Source of the DNA: Amycolatopsis sp. 195334CR
Lineage (GTDB): Bacteria > Actinomycetota > Actinomycetes > Mycobacteriales > Pseudonocardiaceae
Direction: 5' to 3'
NCBI RefSeq assembly: GCF_017309385.1
Contig: NZ_JAFJMJ010000001.1
Location: 2,542,001-2,606,000 of the forward strand
Length of the DNA: 64,000 nt
A program made the position numbers and the translations under genes. The notes under the pieces are model-generated. The model was not told the DNA's origin. It searched no databases and worked only from the letters and a program-made list of their open reading frames with translations. Numbering within the stretch: position 1 is the first letter of the stretch; every line of letters starts with the position of its first letter. This document shows, piece after piece, positions 41,734-49,752 of this stretch.

Positions 41734-42930
41734 TCAGTCGTCGATGCGGCTGAGCAGGTAGTGGCCGAAGTGCGGCACGGTGAAGGCGATCCGCCCTCGT
41801 TCCGCCGAGTACACCAGGCCCTTCTTCATCAGGCTGTCCCGCGCCGGCGACAGGCTGGAGGGCTTCCGCCCCAGGTAGACGGCCACGTCCGAGGTGCTCG
41901 CGGCCTCGTCGCGGCCCTGCGTCAGCTCGGCCATGGCGAGCAGGTACTCGCGTTCGGCCGGGGTGGCGCGCTCGTAGCGCGAGCCGAAGAACCCGACCGC
42001 CAGCTCCGACTCCGCCTCCGGCGCGGCGACCTGCACGTCCTTGACCGTGATCGGGTCGTCCGGCGCGGCGTCCCAGGCGGCCTTCGCGTAGGCCTGGATG
42101 AAGTACGGGTACCCGCCCGAGGCGTCGAACAGGGCGTCCAGCGCTTCCGGCTCGATCCCGGCGTCTTCCCGGTCGATCGGCGCGAGCACCGCGCGGTCGG
42201 CGTCCTCCCGGTCCAGCCGGTCGATCCGGGCGTACCGGAAGAGGCGCTCCGAGTAGGACTTCGACGCCGACAGCACCGCGGGCACGTGCGGCAGCCCCGC
42301 GCCGACGACCACCAGCGGCGCCCCCGACTGCGACAGCTCGTGGCACGCCGCGCACAACGCCGAGACGTCGTCCGCGCCGAGGTCCTGGATCTCGTCGATC
42401 AGCAGCGCGACCCCGGTGCCCACGTCCGCGGCCAGCTCGGCCACGTCGGTGAACAGCTCCACCAGGTCGATCTCGATGTCGCCGGAGTCGGCGCGCCCCT
42501 GCGCGGCGGGCACGTCGATGCCCGGCTGCCAGCGGTCCCGCAGCTTCGCGTCCGGCTTGGCCGCGCGCAACGCGAACGCCTTGAGCACGCCCAGCACCGA
42601 CTCCACCCGGTCGGGCGCGCGGTGCCGGACGGCCAGATCGCGGATCGCCCGGTGCAACGCCGCCGACAGCGGCCGCCGCAGTTCGGCGTCCGGCCGCGCC
42701 TCGATTTTCCCCGCGCCCCAGCCGTGCCGGACCGCCATCGCGCGCAACTCGCCGAGCAGCACCGTCTTGCCGACCCCGCGCAGGCCGGTCAGCACCAGAC
42801 TGCGTTCCGGACGTCCCCGCGCCACCCGCTCCAGCACCACCTCGAAGGCGTGCAGTTCGCGCTCCCGCCCCGCCAGCTCGGGCGGGCGCTGGCCGGCGCC
42901 GGGGGCGAACGGGTTGCGGATGGGGTCCAC
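41734..42930 (-). CDS. AAA (Orc1/Cdc6-like or STAND-like) ATP-binding protein
   Basis: A 398-aa ATPase with Walker A TGLRGVGKTVLL (about residues 48-57), Walker B VALLIDEIQDL, sensor-like VVVGAGLPHVP and a C-terminal winged-helix-like region (TSDVAVYLGRKPSSLSPARDSLMKKGLV). The archaeal ATPase/Orc1-like layout is often found in mobile or defence contexts, but no partner gene is adjacent. GTG start at 42930. Monocistronic, flanked by non-coding DNA on both sides. Confidence 0.82.
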   Translation of the reverse strand: MDPIRNPFAPGAGQRPPELAGRERELHAFEVVLERVARGRPERSLVLTGLRGVGKTVLLGELRAMAVRHGWGAGKIEARPDAELRRPLSAALHRAIRDLAVRHRAPDRVESVLGVLKAFALRAAKPDAKLRDRWQPGIDVPAAQGRADSGDIEIDLVELFTDVAELAADVGTGVALLIDEIQDLGADDVSALCAACHELSQSGAPLVVVGAGLPHVPAVLSASKSYSERLFRYARIDRLDREDADRAVLAPIDREDAGIEPEALDALFDASGGYPYFIQAYAKAAWDAAPDDPITVKDVQVAAPEAESELAVGFFGSRYERATPAEREYLLAMAELTQGRDEAASTSDVAVYLGRKPSSLSPARDSLMKKGLVYSAERGRIAFTVPHFGHYLLSRIDD

Positions 42931-42994
42931 TATGAAACCGTATCGGGCTTTCTAGCGTTCCACCGATAATGACCCAGAAATCCCGAGGCGTGTC

Positions 42995-43123
42995 GTGGTG
43001 GAAGGGCCCTTCGAGGTGGAAAGCGTGCGCGAAAGCGGGTTCAGCCTGAGCAGCATCCCCGAGGAGGCACCGTCGGACATCACCTACGGCGCGAAGACCG
43101 AGTTCGTCTCGTGCCGGGCGTGA
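42995..43123 (+). CDS. Possible 42-aa small protein or peptide precursor
   Basis: GTG at 42995 (or 42998), GAGG 6 bp upstream, stop at 43121-43123. About 90% of codons end in G or C, strong coding-like bias for such a short frame. The peptide is acidic in its first part (VEGPFEVESVRESGF), then Ser/Thr-rich with a single Cys near the end (TEFVSCRA). No family recognised. It might be a peptide-natural-product precursor, a gene remnant or an unknown small protein; no modifying enzyme is adjacent. Confidence 0.35.
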   Translation: MVEGPFEVESVRESGFSLSSIPEEAPSDITYGAKTEFVSCRA

Positions 43124-43153
43124 TCGGCCAGGTCTGCAGCCCTGGCCGCCGGT

Positions 43154-43900
43154 CTAGTCGGTGAGGTTGCGCTCCCCGTAGACCTTCATCGCGTCGCGGA
43201 TGTACTCCGCGTTCCCCGTGCCGTGCTGGTCGTAGACGGCCGTGAACCGCTCGTCGGCCACGTACATCTCACCCAGGCCGATGAAGTAGCCCTTGCTCAC
43301 CTCGACCGTCTTCGCCAGCCAGGCGTGGTGGCGCCGGGTGATCGCCTGGGCCACCTCGCCGTCCGCGGGCTCCCCCGCCCGCAGCGCGTCGGCGAAGTCG
43401 CGGGCGATGTCGACCTGCTCCTGCTGGAACGCCTTCTTCTCGGCGTCGCTGAGTGACCGCCACCAGCGGTCACCCCGCTCGTAGGCGTCCTTGCCCCAGC
43501 GCTCGATGACCTCGTCCTTGTACTGGGCGTTGTCGAACCCGTCGAAAACCTCTTCCGCCATCAGTTGCTCACCTCCTTCCGTTTTCCGCAGGGTCGTCCG
43601 CACCGACTCGATCTGCCGCCCGATCCGGTCCCGTTCCCGTTCGAGCAGTTCGAGGTGGGTGCGCAGGGCCGCGGTGGTGTCCTGCTGCCCGGCCAGCACC
43701 TCGGCGATGGCGGGCAGCCCGAGCCCCAGCTCCCGCAGCAGCAGGATCCGCTGCAGGCGCACCAGCGCGCGGTCGTCGTAGTAGCGGTAGCCGTTGCGGC
43801 CCACCCTGGTCGGCTCCAGCAGCCCGACCTGCCCGTAGTGGCGCAGGGTGCGGCTGGTGGTCCCGGCCGTGCGCGCGATGTCCTGGATCGACCACTCCAC
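43154..43900 (-). CDS. MerR-family regulator with TipAS-like ligand domain
   Basis: A 248-aa protein with a MerR HTH at residues 1-70 (YSIQ-type start, TSRTLRHYGQVGLLEPTRVGRNGYRYY), a long coiled dimerisation helix (about 75-115) and a C-terminal TipAS-like domain (GFDNAQYKDEVIERWG, WLAKTVEVSKGYFIGLGEMYVADERF). TipAS domains bind thiopeptides and other xenobiotics. GTG start at 43900, with a MerR-type dyad 44 bp upstream suggesting autoregulation. Confidence 0.9.
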   Translation of the reverse strand: MEWSIQDIARTAGTTSRTLRHYGQVGLLEPTRVGRNGYRYYDDRALVRLQRILLLRELGLGLPAIAEVLAGQQDTTAALRTHLELLERERDRIGRQIESVRTTLRKTEGGEQLMAEEVFDGFDNAQYKDEVIERWGKDAYERGDRWWRSLSDAEKKAFQQEQVDIARDFADALRAGEPADGEVAQAITRRHHAWLAKTVEVSKGYFIGLGEMYVADERFTAVYDQHGTGNAEYIRDAMKVYGERNLTD

Positions 43901-43943
43901 CGCGTCCCACCTCCCCGTTCGCTGGTGTGTTCCACGGTAGAAG

Positions 43944-43958
43944 TTGACGCAACGTCAA
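43944..43958 (-). promoter_or_regulatory. MerR-type operator dyad
   Basis: TTGACGCAACGTCAA is a perfect dyad (TTGACG/CGTCAA, 3-bp spacer) in the 71-bp gap between the Eis-like gene stop and the MerR start. It lies where a MerR/TipA activator would bind, between -35 and -10 of its own promoter. Confidence 0.6.
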
Positions 43959-43971
43959 GGTCAACCCGGAA

Positions 43972-45186
43972 TCAGAAATTCGTCCCGCACCACGGCGTCC
44001 GGTCTGCGCGGAAGAGGGCATCCGCCCTGGTCAAAGCCGGTTTCTCCAGTACGCGGATCCGGCCGATCGCGGCCAGGGCGCTCGCCGGCCAGCCACCGAG
44101 GTAGAGCATCGCGAGGGCGTCCGCGTCCAGCGCCAGGTCCGCCTCGGCCGAAGTGCGCTCCACACCGTCCGGGCCGATCCGGTAGCGGCCCTCGTTCTCC
44201 GGCAGCCGGGGGTCGCGCACGTCGAACACCACCGGCTCGGCGGAACCGTAGGTCCTGGACGCAAGCGCTTGCGGCACGTCGACCAGGCGCAGCCACAGGT
44301 GGTCGGCGACCCCGGTGACCGCCGCCGCCCTCGGGTTCTCCAGCATCAGGTCGACCGGCTCGTCGACCGGACGGCCCTTCGCCAGGATCTTCGCCACCAG
44401 GTCGACCGACAGCAGGAACCGCCACAACCCGGCGAGCGCGCCCGGGTTCGCGGCGTGCAGGTCGAGCACCTCCAGCCCCTTGACGGGCTGCTCGACGGTG
44501 CCGAGCGTCGCCAAGCGGTACACCGCGAACGCGTCGTCGGTGCCCTGGTCGTCGCGGTGCACGGCGACCAGGCAGTCGTCGCGGTCGAGGACGCGGTCGT
44601 GCCCCCACCGCCACCACGGCTCGTCGCGGGTGATCATGCCCGGGCGGTACAGGCCGATCGCCCGGTACAGCGCCCGCGGCAGGGGCCGCGCGTCGGTGTC
44701 GGAGAGCAGGCGCACCGATCCGGTGACCGGCAGGTCCGCCCGCACCCGCGCCCGCGCGCGGTCGACCACGACCTGCTTCGCCTGGCACGAGATGCCGTAG
44801 CCGAACCGGCCGTAGATGGTGGCTTCGCTCGCGTGCAGCGCGGCCACCGGTTCACCGCGCTCACGGCAGTTGCGCAGCTGGGTGGTCAGCAGTTCGGTGA
44901 TCACCCCGCGGCGCGTGCGGTCCGCGCGCACGCCCACCCACGCCACCGCGGCCGCGGGCACCTGCCCACCGGGCACCGCCAGGTCGACCGCGGACGAGGA
45001 GGTCATGCCGATCGGTTCGCCGTCCTCGTACGCGCCGAAGGTCCGATCGGCGCTCAGCAGGTGCTCGCCCACCGCCCACTGCTCGTCGGTGAGCGGCCGG
45101 TAGTGCATCGCGCGGGCGGCCGTGTTCTGCGTCGGACGGCGTTCGTGCTCCTCCGGGTGCCGGACGGTGAAGTCGGTCATGGTCAT
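43972..45186 (-). CDS. Eis-like GNAT N-acetyltransferase
   Basis: A 404-aa protein with the three-part Eis layout: N-terminal GNAT (AWVGVRADRTRRGVITELL, acetyl-CoA loop; ATIYGRFGYGISC), a second GNAT-like region, and a C-terminal SCP2-like domain ending in PWCGTNF, where the terminal carboxylate is the usual catalytic base. Such enzymes acetylate amines, including aminoglycosides. ATG 45186 follows GGAAGG; ATG 45180 is a close alternative. The MerR/TipAS gene lies just downstream. Confidence 0.9.
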   Translation of the reverse strand: MTMTDFTVRHPEEHERRPTQNTAARAMHYRPLTDEQWAVGEHLLSADRTFGAYEDGEPIGMTSSSAVDLAVPGGQVPAAAVAWVGVRADRTRRGVITELLTTQLRNCRERGEPVAALHASEATIYGRFGYGISCQAKQVVVDRARARVRADLPVTGSVRLLSDTDARPLPRALYRAIGLYRPGMITRDEPWWRWGHDRVLDRDDCLVAVHRDDQGTDDAFAVYRLATLGTVEQPVKGLEVLDLHAANPGALAGLWRFLLSVDLVAKILAKGRPVDEPVDLMLENPRAAAVTGVADHLWLRLVDVPQALASRTYGSAEPVVFDVRDPRLPENEGRYRIGPDGVERTSAEADLALDADALAMLYLGGWPASALAAIGRIRVLEKPALTRADALFRADRTPWCGTNF

Positions 45187-45239
45187 GATCCTTCCAGGGT
45201 TCACCTCGAAGACGCCTGGGACTGGAAAGCTCGCCGTCC

Positions 45240-46277
45240 ATGAGACTCCTCCCCAAAGCGCTGGTCGCGGCGGTGGCCGTGACCGTGCTCGGCGGTACCG
45301 TCGCGCAGGCGCACCCCCGCAAGGAATTCGACATCCAGGCCCACCGCGGTGGGCTCGGGCTGACCGTGGAGGGCACGCTCGCCGCCTTCTCCACCGCGCT
45401 CGAACTCGGGGTCACCACGCTGGAGCTGGACATCCAGATCACCAAGGACGGGCGGGACGTGGTCACCCACGACCGCAAGACCAATCCGGCGAAGTGCGCC
45501 GACACCCAGCCGGCCTTCCCCGGTGACCCCGCCTTCCCGTACGTCGGCAAGTACGTGAAGGACCTCACCTTCGCGCAGGTCCGGACGCTCGACTGCGGTT
45601 CGCAGAAGCAGCCGAACCACCCGGACCAGCAGCTCTCGCCCGGCGCGAAGATGCCGACCCTGCGCGAGGTGTTCGACCTGGCGCGGAAGTACCACGCGTG
45701 GGGCATCCGGTTCAACGTGGAGACCAAGGTGGAGGCGGCCGCGCCGCACGAGACCGCGCCGCGTGAGCAGTTCGTCGAGCGGGCCGCCCGCGAGATCACC
45801 TTCTCCGGCTTCGCGCACCGCACCACCGTCCAGAGCTTCGACTGGGGCGCGTTGATGCTGATGCGCCGGACCGCGCCGTGGCTGAAGACTGTGGCGCTGA
45901 CCCAGCCGGAGTTCCTCCAGGTCGGGCAGCCGGGCAAGTCGCCGTGGCTGGGCGGGCTGGACATCGACGACTTCGGCGGCAGCCCGGTGCGCGCGGTGAA
46001 GTCGTTCGGCGCGAGCGCGCTCTCGCCGGTGCACGGCAATCCGCAGGGTGGTTCGGTCAACGACCCCAACTACGTCCCGTTCACCACGAAGGCGCTGGTC
46101 GACGAGGCGCACCGGGCCGGGCTGAAGGTCGTTCCGTGGACCATCAACGACAAGCCGACCATGCACAAGCTGATCGACGACGGGGTCGACGGCATCATCA
46201 CCGACTACCCGAACCGGCTGCGGGAGGTCGCCGCCGAGCGCGGGTTCGCCCTGCCGCGGGCCTATTCCGTTCGCTAA
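45240..46277 (+). CDS. Secreted glycerophosphodiester phosphodiesterase
   Basis: A 345-aa GDPD enzyme with a Sec signal peptide (cleavage after AQA near residue 24). Catalytic features are visible: QAHRGG near the mature N-terminus, ELDIQITKDG (metal Glu/Asp), VVTHD (general acid His) and FNVETKV, ending with the VDGIITDYP barrel strand. It hydrolyses glycerophosphodiesters to glycerol-3-phosphate plus an alcohol. ATG at 45240. Followed by a hairpin at 46283. Confidence 0.92.
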   Translation: MRLLPKALVAAVAVTVLGGTVAQAHPRKEFDIQAHRGGLGLTVEGTLAAFSTALELGVTTLELDIQITKDGRDVVTHDRKTNPAKCADTQPAFPGDPAFPYVGKYVKDLTFAQVRTLDCGSQKQPNHPDQQLSPGAKMPTLREVFDLARKYHAWGIRFNVETKVEAAAPHETAPREQFVERAAREITFSGFAHRTTVQSFDWGALMLMRRTAPWLKTVALTQPEFLQVGQPGKSPWLGGLDIDDFGGSPVRAVKSFGASALSPVHGNPQGGSVNDPNYVPFTTKALVDEAHRAGLKVVPWTINDKPTMHKLIDDGVDGIITDYPNRLREVAAERGFALPRAYSVR

Positions 46278-46282
46278 CCGGG

Positions 46283-46320
46283 TATGGGGCTTTCTAGTTC
46301 TGACACTAGAAAGCCCCATA
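46283..46320. terminator. 16-bp-stem hairpin after the phosphodiesterase gene
   Basis: TATGGGGCTTTCTAGT (46283-46298) pairs exactly with 46305-46320, loop TCTGAC, starting 6 bp after the stop. There is no U-tract. A near copy of one arm (TATCGGGCTTTCTAG) stands alone at 42941-42955. Likely terminator, possibly another dispersed repeat family. Confidence 0.65.
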
Positions 46321-46389
46321 GGCGGGTAGGACCGGGCGGATGTGGGTACGTTCGAAGCAAGCTTGACTTGTTGTCGGAGAGGTGACCCC

Positions 46390-46959
46390 GTGATTCTGCG
46401 TCGATTGGCCCGTCCCCTGCTCGCGTCGATCTTCATCAGCGGCGGCATCAACGCGCTGCGCCAGGCGGAGGGCCACGCCGAAGCCGCCAAACCGCTGCTG
46501 GACAGCACCGTCGGCCGCTACGCCGACAAGCTGCCCGAGCAGGTCCCCACCGACCCGGTGACGCTCGTCCGGGTGGATGCCGCGCTGAAGATCGCCGCCG
46601 GTTCGCTGTTCGCGCTGGGCAAGGCGCCGCGGCTGTCCGCGCTGGTGCTGCTCGGCAGCCTGGTGCCGACGACGGTGGCCGGCCACCCGTTCTGGGCGGA
46701 GAAGGACGAGCAGGCGAAGCAGCAGCAGCTGATCCACTTCCTGAAGAACGCCGGCCTGGCCGGTGGCCTGATGCTCGCCGCCGCCGACACGCACGGCAAG
46801 CCGTCGCTGGGCTGGCGCGCGAAGAAGGCCGCGAAGGTGGCCGGGCGGCAGGCCCAGACCTGGCAGAAGACGGCGGGCAAGCAGGCCCAGTCGCTGCAGA
46901 AGACGGCCGGGAAGCAGACCCGGAAGGCCCGGAAGCGCGCGAAGCAGCTCACCAGCTGA
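46390..46959 (+). CDS. DoxX family membrane protein with basic C-terminal tail
   Basis: A 189-aa protein. The N-terminal DoxX-like region has about four hydrophobic segments (ARPLLASIFISGGINALR, ALKIAAGSLFALGKAPR, LSALVLLGSLVPTTVAGHPFW). The last 50 residues are a Lys/Gln-rich tail with a repeated QKTAGKQ unit, likely cytosolic and positively charged. GTG start with GGAGAGG. Family members couple to redox or quinone metabolism; the role here is unknown. Ends 2 bp before the second long hairpin. Confidence 0.82.
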   Translation: MILRRLARPLLASIFISGGINALRQAEGHAEAAKPLLDSTVGRYADKLPEQVPTDPVTLVRVDAALKIAAGSLFALGKAPRLSALVLLGSLVPTTVAGHPFWAEKDEQAKQQQLIHFLKNAGLAGGLMLAAADTHGKPSLGWRAKKAAKVAGRQAQTWQKTAGKQAQSLQKTAGKQTRKARKRAKQLTS

Positions 46960-47017
46960 ATGCTATGAGTGGGGCATTACTTGCAATCAACGCAAGTAAT
47001 GCCCCACTCATAGCATT
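46959..47017. terminator. Long conserved hairpin, copy 2 of 3 (convergent gene ends)
   Basis: Arms 46959-46984 and 46992-47017 pair over 26 nt; the inner 23 nt equal those of copies 1 and 3. The loop AATCAAC is the reverse complement of the copy 1 loop. It sits directly between the DoxX stop (overlapping its last base) and the thiolase stop 9 bp away. Confidence 0.85.
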
Positions 47018-47025
47018 GGCGCCGG

Positions 47026-48315
47026 CTACTTCTCCAGGATCGCGGTGATGCCCTGGCCGCCCGCCGCGCACACCGAGATCAGCCCGCGTCCCGAGCCCTT
47101 CTCGGCCAGCAGCTTCGCCAGGGTGGCCACGATCCGCCCGCCGGTCGCGGCGAACGGGTGCCCGGCCGCCAGCGACGAGCCGTTCACGTTCAGCTTCGAC
47201 CGGTCGATCGAGCCCAGCGGCGTGTCCAGCCCGAGCTTCTCCTTCGCGAAAGCCGGGTCCTCCCACGCCTTCAGCGTCGCCAGCACCTGCGACGCGAACG
47301 CCTCGTGGATCTCGTAGAAGTCGAAGTCCTGCAGGGTCAGGCCCGCCTGCTCCAGCATCCGCGGCACCGCGTACGCGGGCGCCATCAACAGGCCCTCGTC
47401 CCCGTGCACGTAGTCGACGGCCGCGGTCTGCGAGAAGGTCAGGTACGCCAGCACCGGCAGCTTCCGCGCCTTCGCCCACGCCTCGGTCGCCAGCAGCACG
47501 GCCGACGCGCCATCGGTGAGCGGGGTCGAGTTCCCCGCGGTCATCGTGCCCTCGGGTCCGCCGAAGGTCGGCTTCAGCTTCGCCAGCTTCTCCACGCTCG
47601 AATCCGGCCGCAGGTTCTGGTCCTTCGACAGCTTCAGGAACGGCGTGAGCAGGTCGTCGAAGAACCCGCGGTCGTAGGCGGCGGCCAGGTTCCGGTGGCT
47701 GGCGGCGGCGAGTTCGTCCTGGTCGGCGCGCGAGATGTCCCAGACCTTCGCGGTCAGCGCCGCGTGCTCGCCCATCGACAGGCCGGTGCGCGGCTCGGCG
47801 TTGCGCGGGATCTCCGGCACGATGTGCCCCGGCCGGATCTTCGCGGCCAGCTTCAGCCGCTCGCCGACGGTCTTCGCCGCGTTCAGCTGGACCAGGATCT
47901 GCCGCAGGTCGTCGTTCACCGCGAGCGGCGCGTCGCTGGTGGTGTCCACGCCACCGGCGATGGCCGAGTCGATCTGCCCGAGCGCGATCTTGTTCGCCAC
48001 CGTGACGATCGCCTGGAGGCCGGTGCCGCAGGCCATCTGCAGGTCGCTGGCCGGCGTCTCCGGCGACAGCTTGCTGCCCAGCACGCACTCGCGGGCCAGG
48101 TTGAAGTCGCGGGCGTGCTTGAGCACCGCACCCGCGGCCACCTCGCCGATCCGCTCGCCCTGCAGGGAGTAGCGGCTGACCAGGCCGTCCAGCGCCGCGG
48201 TCAGCATGTCCTGGTTCGAGGCCTGCGCGTACGGGCCGTTCGACCGGGCGAACGGGATCCGGTTGCCGCCCACGATGGCGACCCTGCGGACCGGCGGTGC
48301 CTTCTTCGTGGCCAT
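47026..48315 (-). CDS. Acetyl-CoA C-acyltransferase (thiolase), FadA2/FadI-like
   Basis: A 429-aa thiolase. The nucleophilic Cys is in LQMACGTGLQAI, the His in LAAGHPFAATGGR and the second Cys in SVCAAGGQGITAI. It performs thiolytic cleavage or Claisen condensation of acyl-CoA. ATG at 48315. It is divergent from a FabG4-like reductase and a MaoC dehydratase, the same arrangement as mycobacterial fadA2/fabG4/htdX. A TetR-type palindrome lies between the two starts. Confidence 0.93.
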   Translation of the reverse strand: MATKKAPPVRRVAIVGGNRIPFARSNGPYAQASNQDMLTAALDGLVSRYSLQGERIGEVAAGAVLKHARDFNLARECVLGSKLSPETPASDLQMACGTGLQAIVTVANKIALGQIDSAIAGGVDTTSDAPLAVNDDLRQILVQLNAAKTVGERLKLAAKIRPGHIVPEIPRNAEPRTGLSMGEHAALTAKVWDISRADQDELAAASHRNLAAAYDRGFFDDLLTPFLKLSKDQNLRPDSSVEKLAKLKPTFGGPEGTMTAGNSTPLTDGASAVLLATEAWAKARKLPVLAYLTFSQTAAVDYVHGDEGLLMAPAYAVPRMLEQAGLTLQDFDFYEIHEAFASQVLATLKAWEDPAFAKEKLGLDTPLGSIDRSKLNVNGSSLAAGHPFAATGGRIVATLAKLLAEKGSGRGLISVCAAGGQGITAILEK

Positions 48316-48353
48316 CTTTCCTCCGAGGCGAGTTTGTGAGGTACTCCGTAGGG

Positions 48354-48375
48354 TAACCTACTCGCTAGTAGGTTA
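48354..48375. promoter_or_regulatory. Perfect inverted repeat, candidate TetR operator
   Basis: TAACCTACT (48354-48362) and AGTAGGTTA (48367-48375) form a 9-4-9 palindrome in the 98-bp gap between the thiolase and FabG4-like starts. The same CCTACT-N4-AGTAGG half-sites recur at 51347-51378 next to the TetR gene, so that regulator probably binds both places. Confidence 0.7.
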
Positions 48376-48413
48376 GGTTGCACAGTGACACCGGACGCAC
48401 GAGAGGGACGGTC

Positions 48414-49751
48414 ATGGCCGACAGGTACCAGCAGTTCGCGAAGAGCCAGCTCGGGCGGTTCGTGGTGCCGCGACTCGGTTTGCCCAACCCGTACCCGCTG
48501 CGCCGCTACCAAAACGGGCAGCCGCCGCTCGACGGCCCGGCCCTGCTCGGCGCCGCCCCCGGCGGACGGCTCGAAAAGGCCGTGTCCACCCAGCTCGCCG
48601 ACGCGGGCATCGAGGTCGTCACCACCCCGGCCGAAGGCAAGCACGGCGCGCTGGTCTTCGACGCCACCGGCATCACTGAGCCCGGCCGCCTGCGCGAGGT
48701 CTACAAGTTCTTCCAGCCGGTGATCCGCCAGCTCGTGCCGTCCGGCCGGGTGATCGTGCTCGGCACGCCGCCGGAAGCGGTCGAGGGTCGTGAGCGCATC
48801 GCCCAGCGGGCGCTCGAAGGCTTCGTCCGTTCGGTCGGCAAGGAGCTGAAGCGCGGTGCCACCGCCCAACTCGTCTACGTGGCCGAGGGCGCCGAGGAGG
48901 CCACGGAGTCGACGCTGCGCTTCCTGCTCTCGGCGAAGGCCGCCTTCGTCGACGGCCAGGTGATCCGCGTCGGCACCCACGGCAAGGCCGCCACCGCCCC
49001 GGAGAACTGGGCGAAACCGCTGGCGGGCAAGGTCGCGCTGGTCACCGGCGCCTCCCGGGGCATCGGCGCGGCGATCGCCGAGGTGCTCGGCCGCGACGGC
49101 GCCCACGTGATCGCGCTCGACATCCCGGCGCAGGGCGGCGACCTGTCCAAGGTGGCCAACAAGGTCGGCGGCGCTTCGCTGCAGCTGGACATCACCGCCG
49201 CCGACGCGCCCGAGAAGCTCGCCGACTACCTCAAGCAGCGCCACGGCGGCGTCGACGTGGTGGTGCACAACGCCGGCATCACCCGCGACAAGACGCTCGG
49301 CAACCTCACCGAGGGCCACTGGGACGCGGTGCTCTCGGTGAACCTCGCTTCGCAGCTCGCGGTCAACGACAAGCTCCTCGCCGACGGCGTGCTCAACGAC
49401 AACGGCCGCATCATCGGTGTCTCGTCGATCGCGGGCATCGCCGGGAACCTCGGCCAGACCAACTACGCCACCAGCAAGGCGGGCGTGATCGGGATGATCG
49501 ACGTCGGCGCGCCGGAGCTCGCGGCCAAGGGCGGCACGATCAACGCGGTGGCGCCCGGGTTCATCGAGACCAAGATGACCGCGGCCGTGCCGGTGATGAT
49601 CCGCGAGGTCGGGCGGCGGCTGTCCAGCCTGGCCCAGGGCGGGCTGCCGGTGGACGTCGCGGAAACCATCGCCTGGTACGCGAACCCGGCTTCGGGCGCG
49701 GTCAACGGCAACGTCGTGCGCGTGTGCGGCCAGGCCTTCCTGGGAGCGTGA
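48414..49751 (+). CDS. fabG: 3-oxoacyl-ACP/CoA reductase, FabG4-type (two-domain SDR)
   Basis: A 445-aa high-molecular-weight FabG. A flavodoxin-like N-terminal domain (about 1-205) precedes a classical SDR domain: cofactor TGASRGIGAAIAE, VVHNAGITRD, Ser in GVSSIAGIAG and Tyr/Lys in YATSK. Mycobacterial FabG4 has this two-domain design and reduces long-chain 3-oxoacyl-CoA with NADH. ATG at 48414. The MaoC gene begins within 2 bp of its stop, so the two enzymes catalyse consecutive steps. Confidence 0.92.
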   Translation: MADRYQQFAKSQLGRFVVPRLGLPNPYPLRRYQNGQPPLDGPALLGAAPGGRLEKAVSTQLADAGIEVVTTPAEGKHGALVFDATGITEPGRLREVYKFFQPVIRQLVPSGRVIVLGTPPEAVEGRERIAQRALEGFVRSVGKELKRGATAQLVYVAEGAEEATESTLRFLLSAKAAFVDGQVIRVGTHGKAATAPENWAKPLAGKVALVTGASRGIGAAIAEVLGRDGAHVIALDIPAQGGDLSKVANKVGGASLQLDITAADAPEKLADYLKQRHGGVDVVVHNAGITRDKTLGNLTEGHWDAVLSVNLASQLAVNDKLLADGVLNDNGRIIGVSSIAGIAGNLGQTNYATSKAGVIGMIDVGAPELAAKGGTINAVAPGFIETKMTAAVPVMIREVGRRLSSLAQGGLPVDVAETIAWYANPASGAVNGNVVRVCGQAFLGA

Positions 49752-49752
49752 G

